From Sapria himalayana (Eukaryota; Streptophyta; Magnoliopsida; Malpighiales; Rafflesiaceae): a stretch of 64,000 nucleotides of DNA. Under the pieces are notes generated by a model. It saw only the letters and a list, made by a program, of their open reading frames with translations. It was not told the DNA's origin and did no database searches. How positions within the stretch are numbered: the stretch's first letter is position 1; every line of letters starts with the position of its first letter. The DNA lies in assembly GCA_029783825.1 (NCBI GenBank), contig JAREIK010000801.1, forward strand, positions 7,663,571 to 7,727,570, in the 5' to 3' direction. Position numbers and translations under genes: made by a program. This document shows positions 10,694-24,900 of this stretch, piece after piece.

Positions 10694-13600
10694 TGGCCAA
10701 CAATAACAACAACAAATCTATTATGTTACTGTGATAGTTTTTGAGAAGGATAAACTTACTGGGACTAACTTTCTTGACTGATTTTAAAATTTAAAAATTA
10801 TTCTCAAACAAGAAAGGAAGCTTTATGTTCAGGATGAACCTCTCCATAAAGAACTAGCTGATAATGCTCTTAGAGATGATAAGAATGCTTATGAGAAGCA
10901 TCATAATGACTTTATTGATGTTGCATGATTGATGCTAGCTACCATGAGTTATGAACTTCGGAAGGATATAGAAAATATAGAAACTTTTAATATGATCTTA
11001 AATCTTAAAGAAATATTCCAGCAACAAGTAAGACAAGAAAGGTATGAGACTACTATGACATAGCATTCTTGCAAGATGGCTGAGGGTGCTTTATTTAGTG
11101 CTCATGTTCTAAAAATAAAAGGATATATTGAGCACCTTGATAGGCTTGGATTTCCATTGAGCCAAGAGTTAGTAAATGATTTGAGATTGAATTCACTTCC
11201 TGATAGTTTTAGCCAATTTGTAATGAACTATAACATGAATGATATGGACAAATCTATCTCTGAGTTGCATACGATGCTTAAAACTACTGAGTAGAATGTT
11301 AAATCTAAGCCTGGTCATGTTCTAATGGTTCAAAATATAAAGGGCTTCAAGATCAAGAGAAAGGGCAAGGGCAAAGGAAAGTCTAATGTTCAACCCAAAC
11401 CCAAACATGAACCGAAGACTAAAACAGCAAAAGAGGGTATTTGTTTCTTTTGTAATGAACCTGACCATTGAAAGAGAAACTACAAGCTATATTTAGAGGA
11501 TCCGAAGACGAAGAAGACTGGTGAGACCAGTTCTTCACATATTTATGTTATACAAATTAATTTTTCTTTTTCTAGTTCCTAGGTATTAGATACTGGATGT
11601 GGATCATGTATTTATACAAATGTGCATGGACTCAAAAGGAGTAGACAATTGAAGAAGGGTAAAGTTGATCTACAAGTAGGAAATAAAGCAAAAGTTATTG
11701 CTTTGGCTATAGAAAGTTTTGAACTTAATTTTCCCAGTGGCTTTGTTAGTGTTGGACAATTGTTATTATGTCCCTACAATGTGTAGGAATATTATTTCAG
11801 TTTCTTGTTTAGATAATGATGGTTTTTCTTTTATTATTAAGAATAATAATTGTTTCATTTTTCAAAAAGACATGTTCTATGCAAATGCCTATTTTTAGGA
11901 TGGTCTTTTTGTTATGAACCTTCAAAAATCAAATAATTTTCATGTCTATAACATAACTACTAAGAAATTTAAATCAAGTGATTTAAATTCAACCAATATT
12001 TGGCATTGTCACCTTAGTCATATAAATGAAAATCATATCTCAAAACTCCATCAAGTTGGACTTTTGAATTCATTTGATTTTGAATCATATGATAGATGCA
12101 AATATTGTCTATTGGGTAATATAAAAAATGATCCTTTACTAGACATAGTGAAAGGGCCAATAAATTATTGGAGCTCATACATACAGATGTATGTAGACCA
12201 TTAGTTCGAATGCTAGAGGAGGTTACAAGTACTTCATTACATTTATCGATGACTTCAATAGATATGGTTATGTCTACTTGATGAGACATAAATCTGAATC
12301 ATTTGAAATATTCAAATCTTTTCAAAATGAAGTACAAAACCAATTTGGCCAGACAATAAAGGCACTTTGATCTGATTGAGGTGGTGAATATTTGAGCCAA
12401 GAATTTGATGAGCATCTTAGAAAACTTGTGGAATCATTTCACAATTAACTCCCCATTGAACACCACAATGGAATAGTATTTCTGAGAGGAGGAATCGAAC
12501 TTTATTAGATATGGTTTGATCTATAATGAGTCCAACATATTTTCCATTTATCTTTTGGGGTTATGCACTTGAAACAGTTGCGTTCTCACTAAATTGAGTA
12601 TCATCCAAAGTGGTTGAAAAGACACCATATAAAATGTGGACTGGTAAAAGACTTGGTTTGTTTTTTCTTAAGATTTGGGGTTGTGAGGCATATGTAAAAT
12701 GTTAAGTTTCAAATAAGCTAGAGCTTCAAATCTGTTAAATGTCTTTTTGTGGGGTATTTTAAAGAGATTAATGGATATTACTTTTACAATCACATAGATA
12801 CCAAAATGTTAGTTGCTAAGAATGATGTCTTTCTAGAAATAGAATTTATTTCTAAATGAACTAGTGGAAGTAAGGTACAACTTGAAAAAGTTTGAGGACC
12901 ACAAGATAACATTGAACTGCCTGTGGATGCTCATAGTCAACAAACTATTGCAGACACACCTCCTATAACACAAAATTCACATAAATTTGAAAGGATATGT
13001 CATGCCCAGAAGATATTGATTTCTAGAAAGACCATTGGGTACAAATGGGTTTTACAAACTTTTTCTTATGACCGATAACTATGACATTTTCTTAGTGGAT
13101 CAAAATGATCCCACTAACTATTAATAGGCTATGTTGGATCCAGAACCTAAGAAATGGTTTGAGGCCATGAAGTTTGAAATTCAATCCATGTATGATAATC
13201 AGGTATGGACCTTGATTGACTCGCCTGAAGGTACAAAGACCATTGGGTAAAAATGGGGTTTTAAAAAGAAAATTGACATGGATGACAAAGTTCATACTTA
13301 CAAAGCATGACTAGTTGCAAAAGGTTTCAAACAAAATCATGATATAGACTATGATGAAACTTTTTCACCTCTAGTTATTCTTAAGTCTATTAGAATTTTT
13401 ATTATCATTGCTGCATATTATGATTATGAGATTTAGCAAATGGATGTTAAAACTATATTTCTTAATGGAAACTTACTTGAGGATGTGTACATGACACAAC
13501 CTGAGGGTTTTATACAACCTAAGAATTTTGGTAAAGTATGTAAGCTTCAAAAATCCATATATAGTTTGAAGCATGCCTCTCGGAGTTAGAATCTTCATTT

Positions 13601-14690
13601 TAATGAATCAAAGGGTTTGGATTTGTCAAAAATGAAGATGAGCCTTGTGTTTATAATAAAATTAGTGGGAGCATAATTATATTGTTGGTCTTATATGTTG
13701 ATGATATTTTACTCATTGGGAATGATATCCCTACTTTGCAAAATGTCAAGTCTTGGTTAGGAAAGTGTTTCTCAATGAAATACTTAGGAAAAGCTACCTA
13801 TATCCTAGGGATAAAGATCCATAGAGATAGATCTAAAAGGCTAATTAGTCTAAGTCAAAGTACTTACATATATAAAGTACTAAAATGGTTTAGTATGCAA
13901 AATTCCAAGAAAGGATACTTGTCCATGTCTCATGGTATTCCTCTTAGCAAATCTCAGTGTCCTAACACCAAAGATGAGCGAGAGCAAATGAGTAAAATTC
14001 TTTATGCCTCAGCAATAGGATATATCATGTATGCCATGTTGTGCACTAGACCAAATGTATCTTATGCTTTAATCATAACAAGTAGAAACTAGTCAGATTT
14101 TGGCGAGAGTCACTGGACAGCTATCAAAAATATTCTTATGTATCTGAGGTCTAAAGATATGTTCTTGGTGTATGGTGGATTGGAAGATGATCTAGTTGTA
14201 AATGGTTACACAGATGCAAGCTTCCAATCTGACAAAGATGACTTTCGATCGTAGTCAGGAGATGTGTTTTGTTTAAATGGTGGTGCTGTTAACTAGAAAA
14301 GTTCAAAGCAAATCACTGTTGCTGATTCTACAACTGAAGCTGAATATATTGTAGTATCTGATGCAGCAAAGGAAGTAGTTTGGATCAAAAAATTCATTAC
14401 TAACTTTGAAGTGATTCCTAGCATTACAAATCCTATTGATATTTATTGTGACAATGATGGTGCTATTGCATAATCAAAAGAACCTAGATCACATCAGTGA
14501 TCCAAATAGATTCTTAGGCATTATCATCTCATTCGAGAAATCATCGAGAGAGGTGACGTTAAGATATGCAGAGTTTCAACAGATGATAATGTTGCTGATC
14601 AATTGACTAAGATTCTACCACAAACAAAGCATGATAGTCATGCTAGGTTCATAGGTATTAGATACATTGATGAATCAGTCTAGCATAAGT
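10694..14690 (+). pseudogene. Copia gag-pol polyprotein pseudogene
   Basis: Reading begins at ATGGCCAAC (10694). Gag follows, with an open block at 11076-11294. Its zinc knuckle, at about 11440-11490, reads CFFCNEPDH then a stop and KRNY, so the last Cys is Tyr. Protease has LDTGCGSC (about 11590). The integrase pre-domain has WHCHLSH...CKYC (about 12000-12110), and the core then has ITFIDDFNRYGYVYL and SD-GGEYLSQEF. RT has DVKTIFLNGNLLEDVYM (about 13445) and LYVDDILLIGND (about 13690). RNase H has GYTDASF, ADSTTEAEY and IYCDNDGAI (14200-14470), with a tail VADQLTKILP (about 14590). The order is that of Ty1/copia. At least ten in-frame stops and several frameshifts abolish function. No env-like ORF is seen. 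Confidence 0.92.
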
Positions 14691-14696
14691 GGAGAT
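14684..14696 (+). promoter_or_regulatory. Polypurine-tract-like sequence before 3' LTR
   Basis: CATAAGTGGAGAT directly abuts the TG of the 3' LTR, the position where plus-strand synthesis is primed. The AAGTGGAGAT core is typical of plant copia elements. Confidence 0.7.
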
Positions 14697-16127
14697 TGTT
14701 AGTAATAGTGTTTTAAGCCTACCGTATGGACATAATATTTCGACTATTTGTGAGAATTACTTATTATTATGATTTTCATGTTTATTATATATAATATCAT
14801 TGTATAATATTTTAATTATTCTAAATATATCTAATCGATTATTATTATGAGAATAACAATGAATTAAAATTAGTATGAAGTTTGATTGATATTCATGGGA
14901 TGAATATGTGTATGAGATACAAATTAAATTTATATTTATTTGTTGAGAATAAATATTTGATAGACCCATCTTGAGATTTATACATGGATCAAAGTCATAA
15001 GTTAATCTCTAATAGTTATGTTATTAAATCCTTTGACTTGAGATCGCTATAGTTCTCAATATAAGAAATATTGTGTTTTGATATAATCAAACATTATCTT
15101 TAATCAGATGACTATAAAGGTTATACTTGAACATACTAAGAATTATGTAGTGATATATGAGCGATTAAGATGGAATTTGTTTATTTATTATAAGAGAGAT
15201 ATCTCTAGGTCCCCTCGATAAATTGAGATTGAGAAATACATGACCGTGCTCAAATAAATTAATGGAGATCAATATCATTTATCTAGTCATTCTAATTAGG
15301 TTACGAGTAATCAAGATTGAATGATATAAGATTGACTTTGTCCATGTCTTATATTCTATCAAGATATCATGAGACAAAAGAATTATGTCATTAGCTATAT
15401 TAAGGTTGTCTCGAATTATGAGCTTTTAAATTAACTTGGGTAGTCATAATGTATTCCTAGATGCCACTTATGACTTGTAGGATTAAGATGTAATTTAGGC
15501 ATACTACTAATGTTAATTGAATCTATAAAGTCACACATTAAGAACAAATAATAATGGTTATGGTTGTTCACTCTCTGTAGTAATTTAAAATGATGAGATT
15601 ATTTTAAATCAAAAATAATAATTAGTTATTATTTAAATTTGAATTTAATTTTGAGAAAGTTTAAATTTGTGATTTAAATAAATAATTTATTTGTTGCATT
15701 GAACCTAAGTTTTAATGAATAAATTCATTTAAAAGGGGGTTTTAATAATTTGATTTTAAGTTGTTATTTTTTAAAAGAGTTTTAAATATATAATTAAATT
15801 TATTTATGACTAAAACCCTAGCGGACTTGTATATATATATATGTGAGACATATTTGATGCAAGTAGTCATCTTTTATAAAACATAGAGAAATTCTTTCAT
15901 TTTGAGAAGACAAATCTAAACTAGTATTCAACAAGATCATTCATTATTTGTTCAAGTGTGGATACTTGTAGAGGGTAGAATCGATCTATAAGAGATAAGT
16001 TTCGTTTACCCTTCATTTGTGTTTTTATGAAACACATGTGATCCTTGGTGTGTTAAGGGATAAAAATTATAAATTTCATTGCATTTATATTCCAATTTGA
16101 TTGGATATTTTGCTCGAAACCCAAACA
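14697..16127 (+). repeat. 3' LTR of the copia element
   Basis: It starts TGTTAGTAATAG and ends CCCAAACA, keeping canonical TG/CA ends. It is shorter than the 5' copy (1431 against 1497 bp), mainly through loss of a segment after GAGGGTAGAATCGAT at about 15975. It is followed by the GCAAC duplication. Confidence 0.95.
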
Positions 16128-16132
16128 GCAAC

Positions 16133-16420
16133 ATCTACTTCAAACTAACTATTAGGATTTGAATCCTTACTCATGATAATGCATACAAATTCATCATTTT
16201 TGAGAATCTATATGAGGTTTAAGATGAAGATGTAGATGACATACATTGTTAGAGAGCTTCATGTGCAAGCCCGAAGCTTCTCCTATATATCCCCCTCCAA
16301 AATCACATGAGTAAAAAGATAGATAGATTCTCATCTCTCTTCCCTTTTAGACAAACACATGTCACATCACTTAAAGTGATGTGACTTTTTCATTAAATCA
16401 CTCAAAAAAAAGTTTATTTG

Positions 16421-16451
<31 letters not shown>

Positions 16452-18926
16452 CAAATCACTTAAACTTATTTTGTGTGTGTGTCTGTAAACAAATAAATAA
16501 ATCCTTTTATTTTGATTTATGAAACCATCACTTATGACACTGGTTAAGGCTATGAAATTGACCTCAAACTTAAATATGATTTTTTGACTTTCAATATAAT
16601 TGCACTCCCTCACATATTAGAAATTTAATTTAAGCTTTTTGTCATTTAATAATTATTAATCTCCTCATGTTAATATTATAAATACTCATTGATTAAATTA
16701 AATTACTGGAAATTTCATTTTATTTATATCTTATAATTTTTTTGAGACATTCTATTTAACTTATTTGATATACTGAATTATAATCTACAAGTAGGATTTG
16801 ACATTACCAAAACTTATAGTATACTCAAAGAGGTATCATTAATATTTTTTACAGGATATGGATTTTATTAATAATTAATATTCATCATACAATAGATATA
16901 GCTATCCAACTCACTGAGCTTATTAATCTATTTATATATCTCAGTCGGTATGAATCAAAATAAATATTAACAAGTACTTGTATTTATTATTTATTTCAAG
17001 ATTAAGAGTAATAGTATTCATTATGACCCTATGATATCTATTATCTTATGTGTCAGTATAAAATAATTTTTTAAAGGTAGTTCCATTCAATACACATGTA
17101 TTGAACAGAACTATGATATTTGAGTAAATAAGTGTACTAGTATAAAAAGTTAGAATTATACTATTCCTCATTATTAAGATAGACCTACTAAAATCTTATA
17201 TTATAATCTTACTAATAATGTGTCCAACTCTATATATACTGTGAACAAAATGCTTACATTCAACAAGAACTAATATTTTGAAATTCTATGGGTAAGCCAA
17301 ACTCTATAAGTCAAATTATTTACTATATAGAATAAAAGGCACATGTACATTATATTTAAATGATATCTCTGCTTTTTGTAGATTATCATAGCGTTGAAAA
17401 TAACTTAATACATTAAATAAACATTTATTACAATCAAATACCTTTCAGTATATATACAATTCCAACACTAATAACCTTTTCCCCATGGGGTACAACTTTA
17501 TGTTTAATCCTTTTTTTCCTTGCATTTTACAAACTATTCTGAAAAAAATAACACTCTTCGCAATGTTGCATTTGTGACAATGTTGCATCACAACACTCTT
17601 CGCATTCATCAACATTTAGCACATTACAAAACAACCATTAGCACCTTGCAACACAAATTACAAAAAATACATACATAAATGCATAATTTGCAAAACATGA
17701 AGCAAAAAACTTGAGTGCTAATCATTTTACCTTTCCTTTCCTTGTGCCTCATAGCAACAAAACTAGTAGTTGCTACCCTACAACATCAATCACCTTACCT
17801 TACCTTGTCCCTAATTTTTCTTCCATTCATACCCATAGTTTATTTCCAAGTATGCCCCTACAAACTCATACAATACAATTTATGTTGCTAAAATAATTAC
17901 TCTAATCTTTTCTTTACCGTTTGTATGAAAAATTTATTTTTTCAAGATGAACATTTCTTTTGATTATCTAGGAAATTATAGGAGTTACAAATATATGTAG
18001 CTCACTATGGGAATTTTTTTTTCACTAACTTACACTATCAAATTATCTTTTTATGACAATATGATATGGATATTATGACAACCTCTATGTTTTATCACTA
18101 TTGACTAAATTTTAACATATTTACCCCATATGGTCATGCCTAAGAACACTGCATTCATTTCTTAACATCTGACCAGATATATAAAATTTAGAGTCTAATT
18201 TTATCACTATTTGACTACATTGTAACTACATCACCATGTTAATGATATCCTTAATGGATCTAATCTATGCTTTCAAAATTTTCAATATATTGCATGGAAT
18301 AGTAGATCTAACAACCATATTTATGTTAGGGTCCTTGAAGACTCCTCATACTTTTATACTTCGTGGATTTTCTCTTGAGCATCCATCTACATTAAGTTTG
18401 ATCTCACATACCTATTTTTTCCACACAATAATCTATTTTTTTTAGAAATAGTTGCTTTCAACCCATTCATCTCCCTAAAACGAGTGTATACCTTGTCATT
18501 TCTTTAGCATATGTATGCTGAAGATGACCATAATAAAGATGTTTGTTTCCTTTATAATACACACAAGATCCATTTTTTTAAATGGTGAGAAAAATGGATG
18601 GGTGACTCATTTTGAAAATGAATTGATTCATAGTTTATTAGTCATATTGACAATGAAACTATTATTGAATCATGATGTCATGGATATATATTTTGTATAA
18701 TATTAAAATTAATATGTGTGTGTGTTTATATATATATTCTATAGAATTTTTGACAACACATCTTTTATTTTTTGAGCTTAATCCAGAAAATTTTCATCTT
18801 TAATCACTAATAATGTCAAGTTAATATATGTATATGTATTATATTTTAAAATTTTGTTAAATAATACATATATATATTATTTATATATTATTATATGAAA
18901 ATATTTATTAAAAGTTATTTGATTTA

Positions 18927-18964
<38 letters not shown>

Positions 18965-20308
18965 GTTATATACCATATTATTTCATGATTGTAAAAAATA
19001 TTACATTATTTTATTTATATTACTTACAATTTTATCATATTGAAATTTGTGATAACAATATGGTTACATAATATATATTATGTTGGGTGAATAAATAACA
19101 AAATTCGAGGAAGTATTGTGGTGTTATCCTTGGTCCATTGAATTGAAGGTATTATATTGACTCCATAATCTTGTATTTTCAATTTCATTTAATTTAAAAC
19201 CTTCAAGCTACATTCCACATCAGAGAGGTAGAAGAATAGGTGAGACTTCGAGCTCATAGACGGTCAAATTACATGGATGCATGCCAATGTTAAACCAAAA
19301 AATCGAGTCCAAATGGCATGCATTGCCGGCTGCGAAACCAAATAAAATTATTTGGGCAAGAATAAGCTATGCCATGCTTTAAAGGGATAAGGAGAATGGT
19401 TAAATGGGTAGTGGATTGGGGGTGAACAGCTCAAAATTGTCTAGTTTTACCGAATCACTAGTCTAATCACTAATTTGGGTAATTGATACCTCATTCAAAT
19501 GAATATTGATCTAAATTTCCCCATCTGAACTAGTCCTACCTACCATTCTAGTATAGTTGTCTCATCATTGATTTCCCCCTCATACCTATTTATGTTTCAA
19601 CTAGTCTATAGATTCTAGCATGTGCATGTTGGGACAATCTGGAGCATACTCATATGATGAATTTAATGTTTACAAATCTTGAACACGACTAAATATGGTT
19701 GGAAAGATAAATATTTTCAAAAATTGATCACACATTCAACATGTACAAAGAGATGGACAATAAAGTCTAATCGATGATATTTGCAATAATTGGAATGAGG
19801 AGCTAACAAAAATCATAGATATTTTTTTTATTACATCTACAACCAATCATTTTTTTCTCAAGATGCAATGGTAAAATTGATATCTTTTTATGGATCAACT
19901 TATGCCACTAAAAAGAGCCTCACGCTAATGCCAAGAAAAAGAGCCTCATGCTAATGCTTGATATTTCCCTCTCATTAGGTTTCAAACCACTTCTATTGAA
20001 AAACTTACTAAAATGAGTTCCTTTCCAAATTTTTGATCATGAACATCTAAGTTTATAATAATTAGGTCTTAAATATTTTTCTTTTCCACAACTCTAAGAC
20101 AAGATTTTAACAACTCTTTGCTCTAATATAAAATGTATTAATTGTATATATACATTGTATATATACAATATCTATTGTGTATATTATATATATATATATA
20201 ATAAATATATTGCATCTATATATATTGTATATATTTATATTGTATTATATATATATATATAGTATATACACTATATATGTATACTATATGCACAATACAC
20301 AGTTTATA
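16133..20308. other. AT-rich intergenic DNA with microsatellites
   Basis: No gene is supported. The pieces seen are (AT)n tracts at about 16420-16446 and 18930-18959, an AT-rich run of TATATTG/CAATATA inverted motifs at about 20140-20300, and a repeated phrase 'acactcttcgca' at about 17550 and 17590. The short open frames at 17711-17896, 18236-18445 and 18515-18700 have no recognisable domain. Confidence 0.5.
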
Positions 20309-21981
20309 CACTACAAAAAAAAAGGAATTTAGAAATGGAATTTAGAATTGCCCAAATCAATTTTTAAAATTAAGAATAGATTTGAAATGAATTAAAAATG
20401 AAATTTACAAAACCAGGAAATAATCAAAACGAAAAAAATTTCCATCACAATTAGCAATGAAAATATTTATAGTTTTTTAATTCATCGCTAATAGCAATGC
20501 AAAGTGGGATTCAGTTATGCTTGTGTGACACTTAGCGACTAAACATTTGCATCCATTTTTAATTTGAAATGGAATGCATATCTATTTCTACTTTTTGAAA
20601 GAGATATTAATTCAATCGGTAAATAAGAAACAACATACATATCTATCGCAATATTATTTAAAATGATTATATGGCAGAAAGTCATTCGATTTCTATTTTA
20701 GTGTTGGAAATAATTTTCATCGCTAAAATATGATAATTAATTTTCAAAGAACACTTTGAAACTTCAAACATATTTAGGGTTTCAGGAATTTTTGGTTTTG
20801 ATTATGATATCGTCCGAATCATTTGTGGATTTCCTAACCTTTAAATATTGATTGACACATATTTAATCAATAATTGACGTATGAAATTATAATTTTCATT
20901 TTATCTCATATTTATTGTATTTGAGAATAGCTATATTTGTGCATTTTCATGTAATATATAATTTTTTTTCATTTTTAACACTGATATTCGGTTATATCTT
21001 ATTGTTTTATTGAATGATTATAAATATAATTGATAAATTAAAATATTTTTTACATTATTTTATCCCATAATTATAGTTGAATGGTTATATCTTATTGATT
21101 TGTAAATTGTTTTTGTAACCTTATTGAATTATACATTTTTTTGTGTATTTTGTTATTGACCTATAGTTAAGATTACCGCAATTATTTTGCATTTTGTTTC
21201 CTTTATTGAATTACATGAAATTTAGTAATTTCAAAAAAAAAACAACTCATATTAATGGCAAAACCTTAACAATAAACAATTAATAATTATTAAAACAAAT
21301 ACTAAAAGTTTATTTGCAATAAGCATGCAAATTAAAAAAAAAGATTACGAGGGTATGCAATTAGAATAGTGAAACATAACGAACAATTATGAAACTAAAA
21401 AAATTAGAAACTAATTTAAAAATTTATAAAGTTGCTTAATCTATATTTCACTAAAATTGTAATAAAATAAATAATTACCGCCTTTATTTAATATTAAAAA
21501 AATATATTTCATGTCACATGTGGTATATGACCATGTGTACATACTTCATATATATTAGAAGATTTTCCCTTTCATTTATTAATGTTCTCTGTTGATAGTT
21601 GATTTATTTTGTATATTTTTTCATTGATAAATTTGAATATATTGACAATGATAATGTATTTATTATTTCTATTATATGTAATATGTTTATCTAATTATTT
21701 AGTACTCATTATTAATTTAGAAATTAATAATTATGACAATGCAAATTTTTCTTTATTTTTTTATTAATACAATTTCATCTAATATAGATAAATTAATAAT
21801 TAAGACATTGGAACAACTTGCCTTATTTGATTTTAATCCATAATTATCTAGTAATTATTTTACTATAACTTATTTGTTAGATTTATACTATATCATAAAA
21901 ATGTTACTACATCTTTATTACAAATAGATCTATATGTATAATATTATAATTCAAAAAATGTTAATGCTATGTGGTACAGGA

Positions 21982-24900
21982 ATGAAAAACATTATACAAC
22001 CTAATCGTCAATGGATAAATATACGACTAAAAGATTAGTTTTTAACTGAAGAATTTGTAGATGACATTGAGAAATTTATTGCATTTACAGAAAATAGCCT
22101 AAATTTATGGATGAAAAAAAATAATATGTCCATGTAATGCTCATAAATGTTAAAATCAGAGTTTCTATAATGTTAACACAAAGTAATATTATCTTGAAAA
22201 AATGGATGTTAGCAACTATTATGTTTGGTATATATACTAGAAATTAGTTGTGCAACAAATAACTAAGCATTATATACATAGAAATGTTGATTCAACTATT
22301 GTAATGGAACTTGCTAATTCCAACGATGCTTGTGAAGCAATTTTTAAGAATGATATTGGTCATTCATTAAATCCGGATGTTACTAATGATATTCCAATAT
22401 CATCAATAAAACAATTTTATGAAATGCTAAAGGTTTTAGAAAAATGGGGTTGGAAAGGTAATCTGTATGACCACTCAAAGTTATTTGTGGTGGCCAGATT
22501 AATGAATTTAAAGGCATAGCACCATTTTTTAGAAATATGTTATGATGAAATATCCTAGTTGTTATCTGAATTATTACCAAAATATTACATTATGACATAT
22601 AGTTTTTGTAGTACAAAGAAGTAATTGTGAGGTTTGAGTTTGTCATTGGAAAAAATACACTGCTATATTAATGGTTGCATGCATGATATATTAGGGCGAC
22701 AGTGAAATAATTGCATATAAATTCTATAACTATCTTCGGTACAAAATAAATACATCATGTAAATGTCAAAAAATTTCAAGGAGATGTATTATTTTCCATC
22801 GACTCCTCATTTACAAAGATTACTTGCATCTGATAATGTTACTAATGATATGAGTTGGCACAAAGAGTATGTTATTGAAGATGACATGATGCAGCACTAC
22901 TTAGATTCTCATTATTGAAAATATTTTGATGATTTTCATCCATACTTTACAGGATGAAAGTCAAAATATTTGATTAGGGTATTACATAGATGGATTTTAG
23001 CCATTTGGGCAAACATGATAATAATACTCTTCATGGATGGTTATTGGTACACCTTATAATTTACCACCATGGATATACATGAAAGATGAATACATATTTT
23101 TGTGTGTTATCATATTTGGTCTGAGAAATCCAAAAGATAAATGGTTGTTTTTATGTAGCCCCTCATAGAAGAGCTCAAAAATTTGTGGAAGTATGGTGTT
23201 GAAACATATGCTTTATCTAGAAAGTAGAACTTCAAAATGTGAGTAGCACTTATGTGGATTATTATTGAATTTCCTACATTTTCAATATTGCCCAGATAGC
23301 ATACTATAGGAAAATTATATTGTCCTTATTTCATGAATGACTCAGATGTATTTTATTTGAGCAAAAGAGGAAAGACTTCATGGTTTGATGATCACAATAA
23401 ATTATTACATGTAGAACATCCATTTTGGATGAATATTGATGTATTTAAGAAAAACCATAAAGTCATTAAAAGTGCATCACCTTTGATGTCAAGTGAGGAA
23501 ATATTAGAAGTAATTAAAAGATATGAGTTTAAAAATTTATGAATATTGATGCAAATTGTATTAATGCACAAATTTCAAAGAAGTATCACTATGATTGGAA
23601 GAAAAAATGTATCTTTAGGGACATGCCTTATTGGAAAGTCATGACTGTCATGTCGTCATGTAGAGGCTAATACCCATAGAATTTCGTGAATTACTTAAAA
23701 AATATTTGAGAAGTATTGACTGAAATAAGTCTTTTTTTAAGAATCTTACTTGTCATATCATGAGAAAGAAAGAAATGGAGCAATTATAAAATGATATCCC
23801 CATTATTTTATGCAAACTTGAGCAATTCCATTTTGCAAAAAATAGATTTGTTGGAAATTAATATGTTTGGCATAAACATGAGGAAATAGTTGTGTCACAA
23901 AAAATAAATTATTATATACATAAAAGTATTGATTCAAATATTACAATGGAATATACCAATCTCAACAATGTATATGAAGTCATGTTAAAGCATGTTATTC
24001 GTCCTTCCTTCAATCTGGATGTTTCTGATGATATCCCAAAATCAATAACAAAAGAATTTTATGAAATACAAAAAGCATTAGAAGAATAGGCTTGGCATGT
24101 AATTTGTATGACCACTTAAAGTTATATATAGTGACCAGACTATTGATTTTAAAGGCAAAATATCATTTTTTAGAAAGTATTTTTGATAAAATTTATGAGT
24201 TGTTATTTGAATTATTACCAAAGAATAACGTAATGATAGATAACCTTTATAATACAAAGAAGTTAATGTGAGATTTGGGTTTGCATAAAATTTTTGTAAC
24301 TATCCCCAGTATTAAAGACATAATGCATTTAAAAAGTAGAAAATAAGTATTTCTTATAAGAAGATATATTACTTCCCATTGACTTCTCATTTGTAAATAT
24401 TATTTGCATCTGAAGCCACTATTAATGACATGAGTTGGCACAACGAGCATATGATTGAAAAATGTATGATGAGGTATTGCTTAGATTCTCCATCTTGGAA
24501 ATAATTTGATCATATTCATCCATCATTTGCAAATTAAAGTCAAAATATTAGATTAGGGCTATGCATAAATGAGTTTCATCCATTTGGAAAATTATGGCAA
24601 CAATACTCTTCCTGGCCAGTGATTATTACACCATATAACTTACTGTCATAGATGTGTATGAAAGATAAGTACATATTTTTGTGTATTATCATGGTTTGTC
24701 CAAGAAACCCAAAAGCCAAGTTGAATATTTTCATACAACTCCTTATTGACAAGATAAAAAATTAGTAGGAGCTGGGTGTTGATTCATATGAAACATCTAT
24801 AAAGAAAAACTTTCAAATATAAACAATACTTATGTGGGCTATAAGTAATTTTCTAACATATTAAATATTTTCAGGATGGAGTACTACAAGAAAATTAGCT

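Larger units (their letters stand above)
7544..16127 (+). mobile_element. Ty1/copia LTR retrotransposon, complete but inactive
   Basis: A full element is bounded by two related LTRs (7544-9040 and 14697-16127) and an identical 5-bp target-site duplication, GCAAC, at 7539-7543 and 16128-16132. Between the LTRs lie a primer-binding site, a long structured leader, a gag-pol frame in copia order (gag, protease, integrase, reverse transcriptase, RNase H) and a polypurine-like stretch. Integrase before RT, with YVDD, defines Ty1/copia rather than Ty3. The pol region is broken by many stops. The outermost bases of the 5' LTR have changed (TA...TA instead of TG...CA), so this copy is old and could not transpose by itself. 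Confidence 0.95.

Noticed and set aside
17711..18700. Three short plus-strand frames in the 16-20 kb spacer
   Set aside because: No domain, no repeat relation and no splice or promoter context; expected by chance in this composition.
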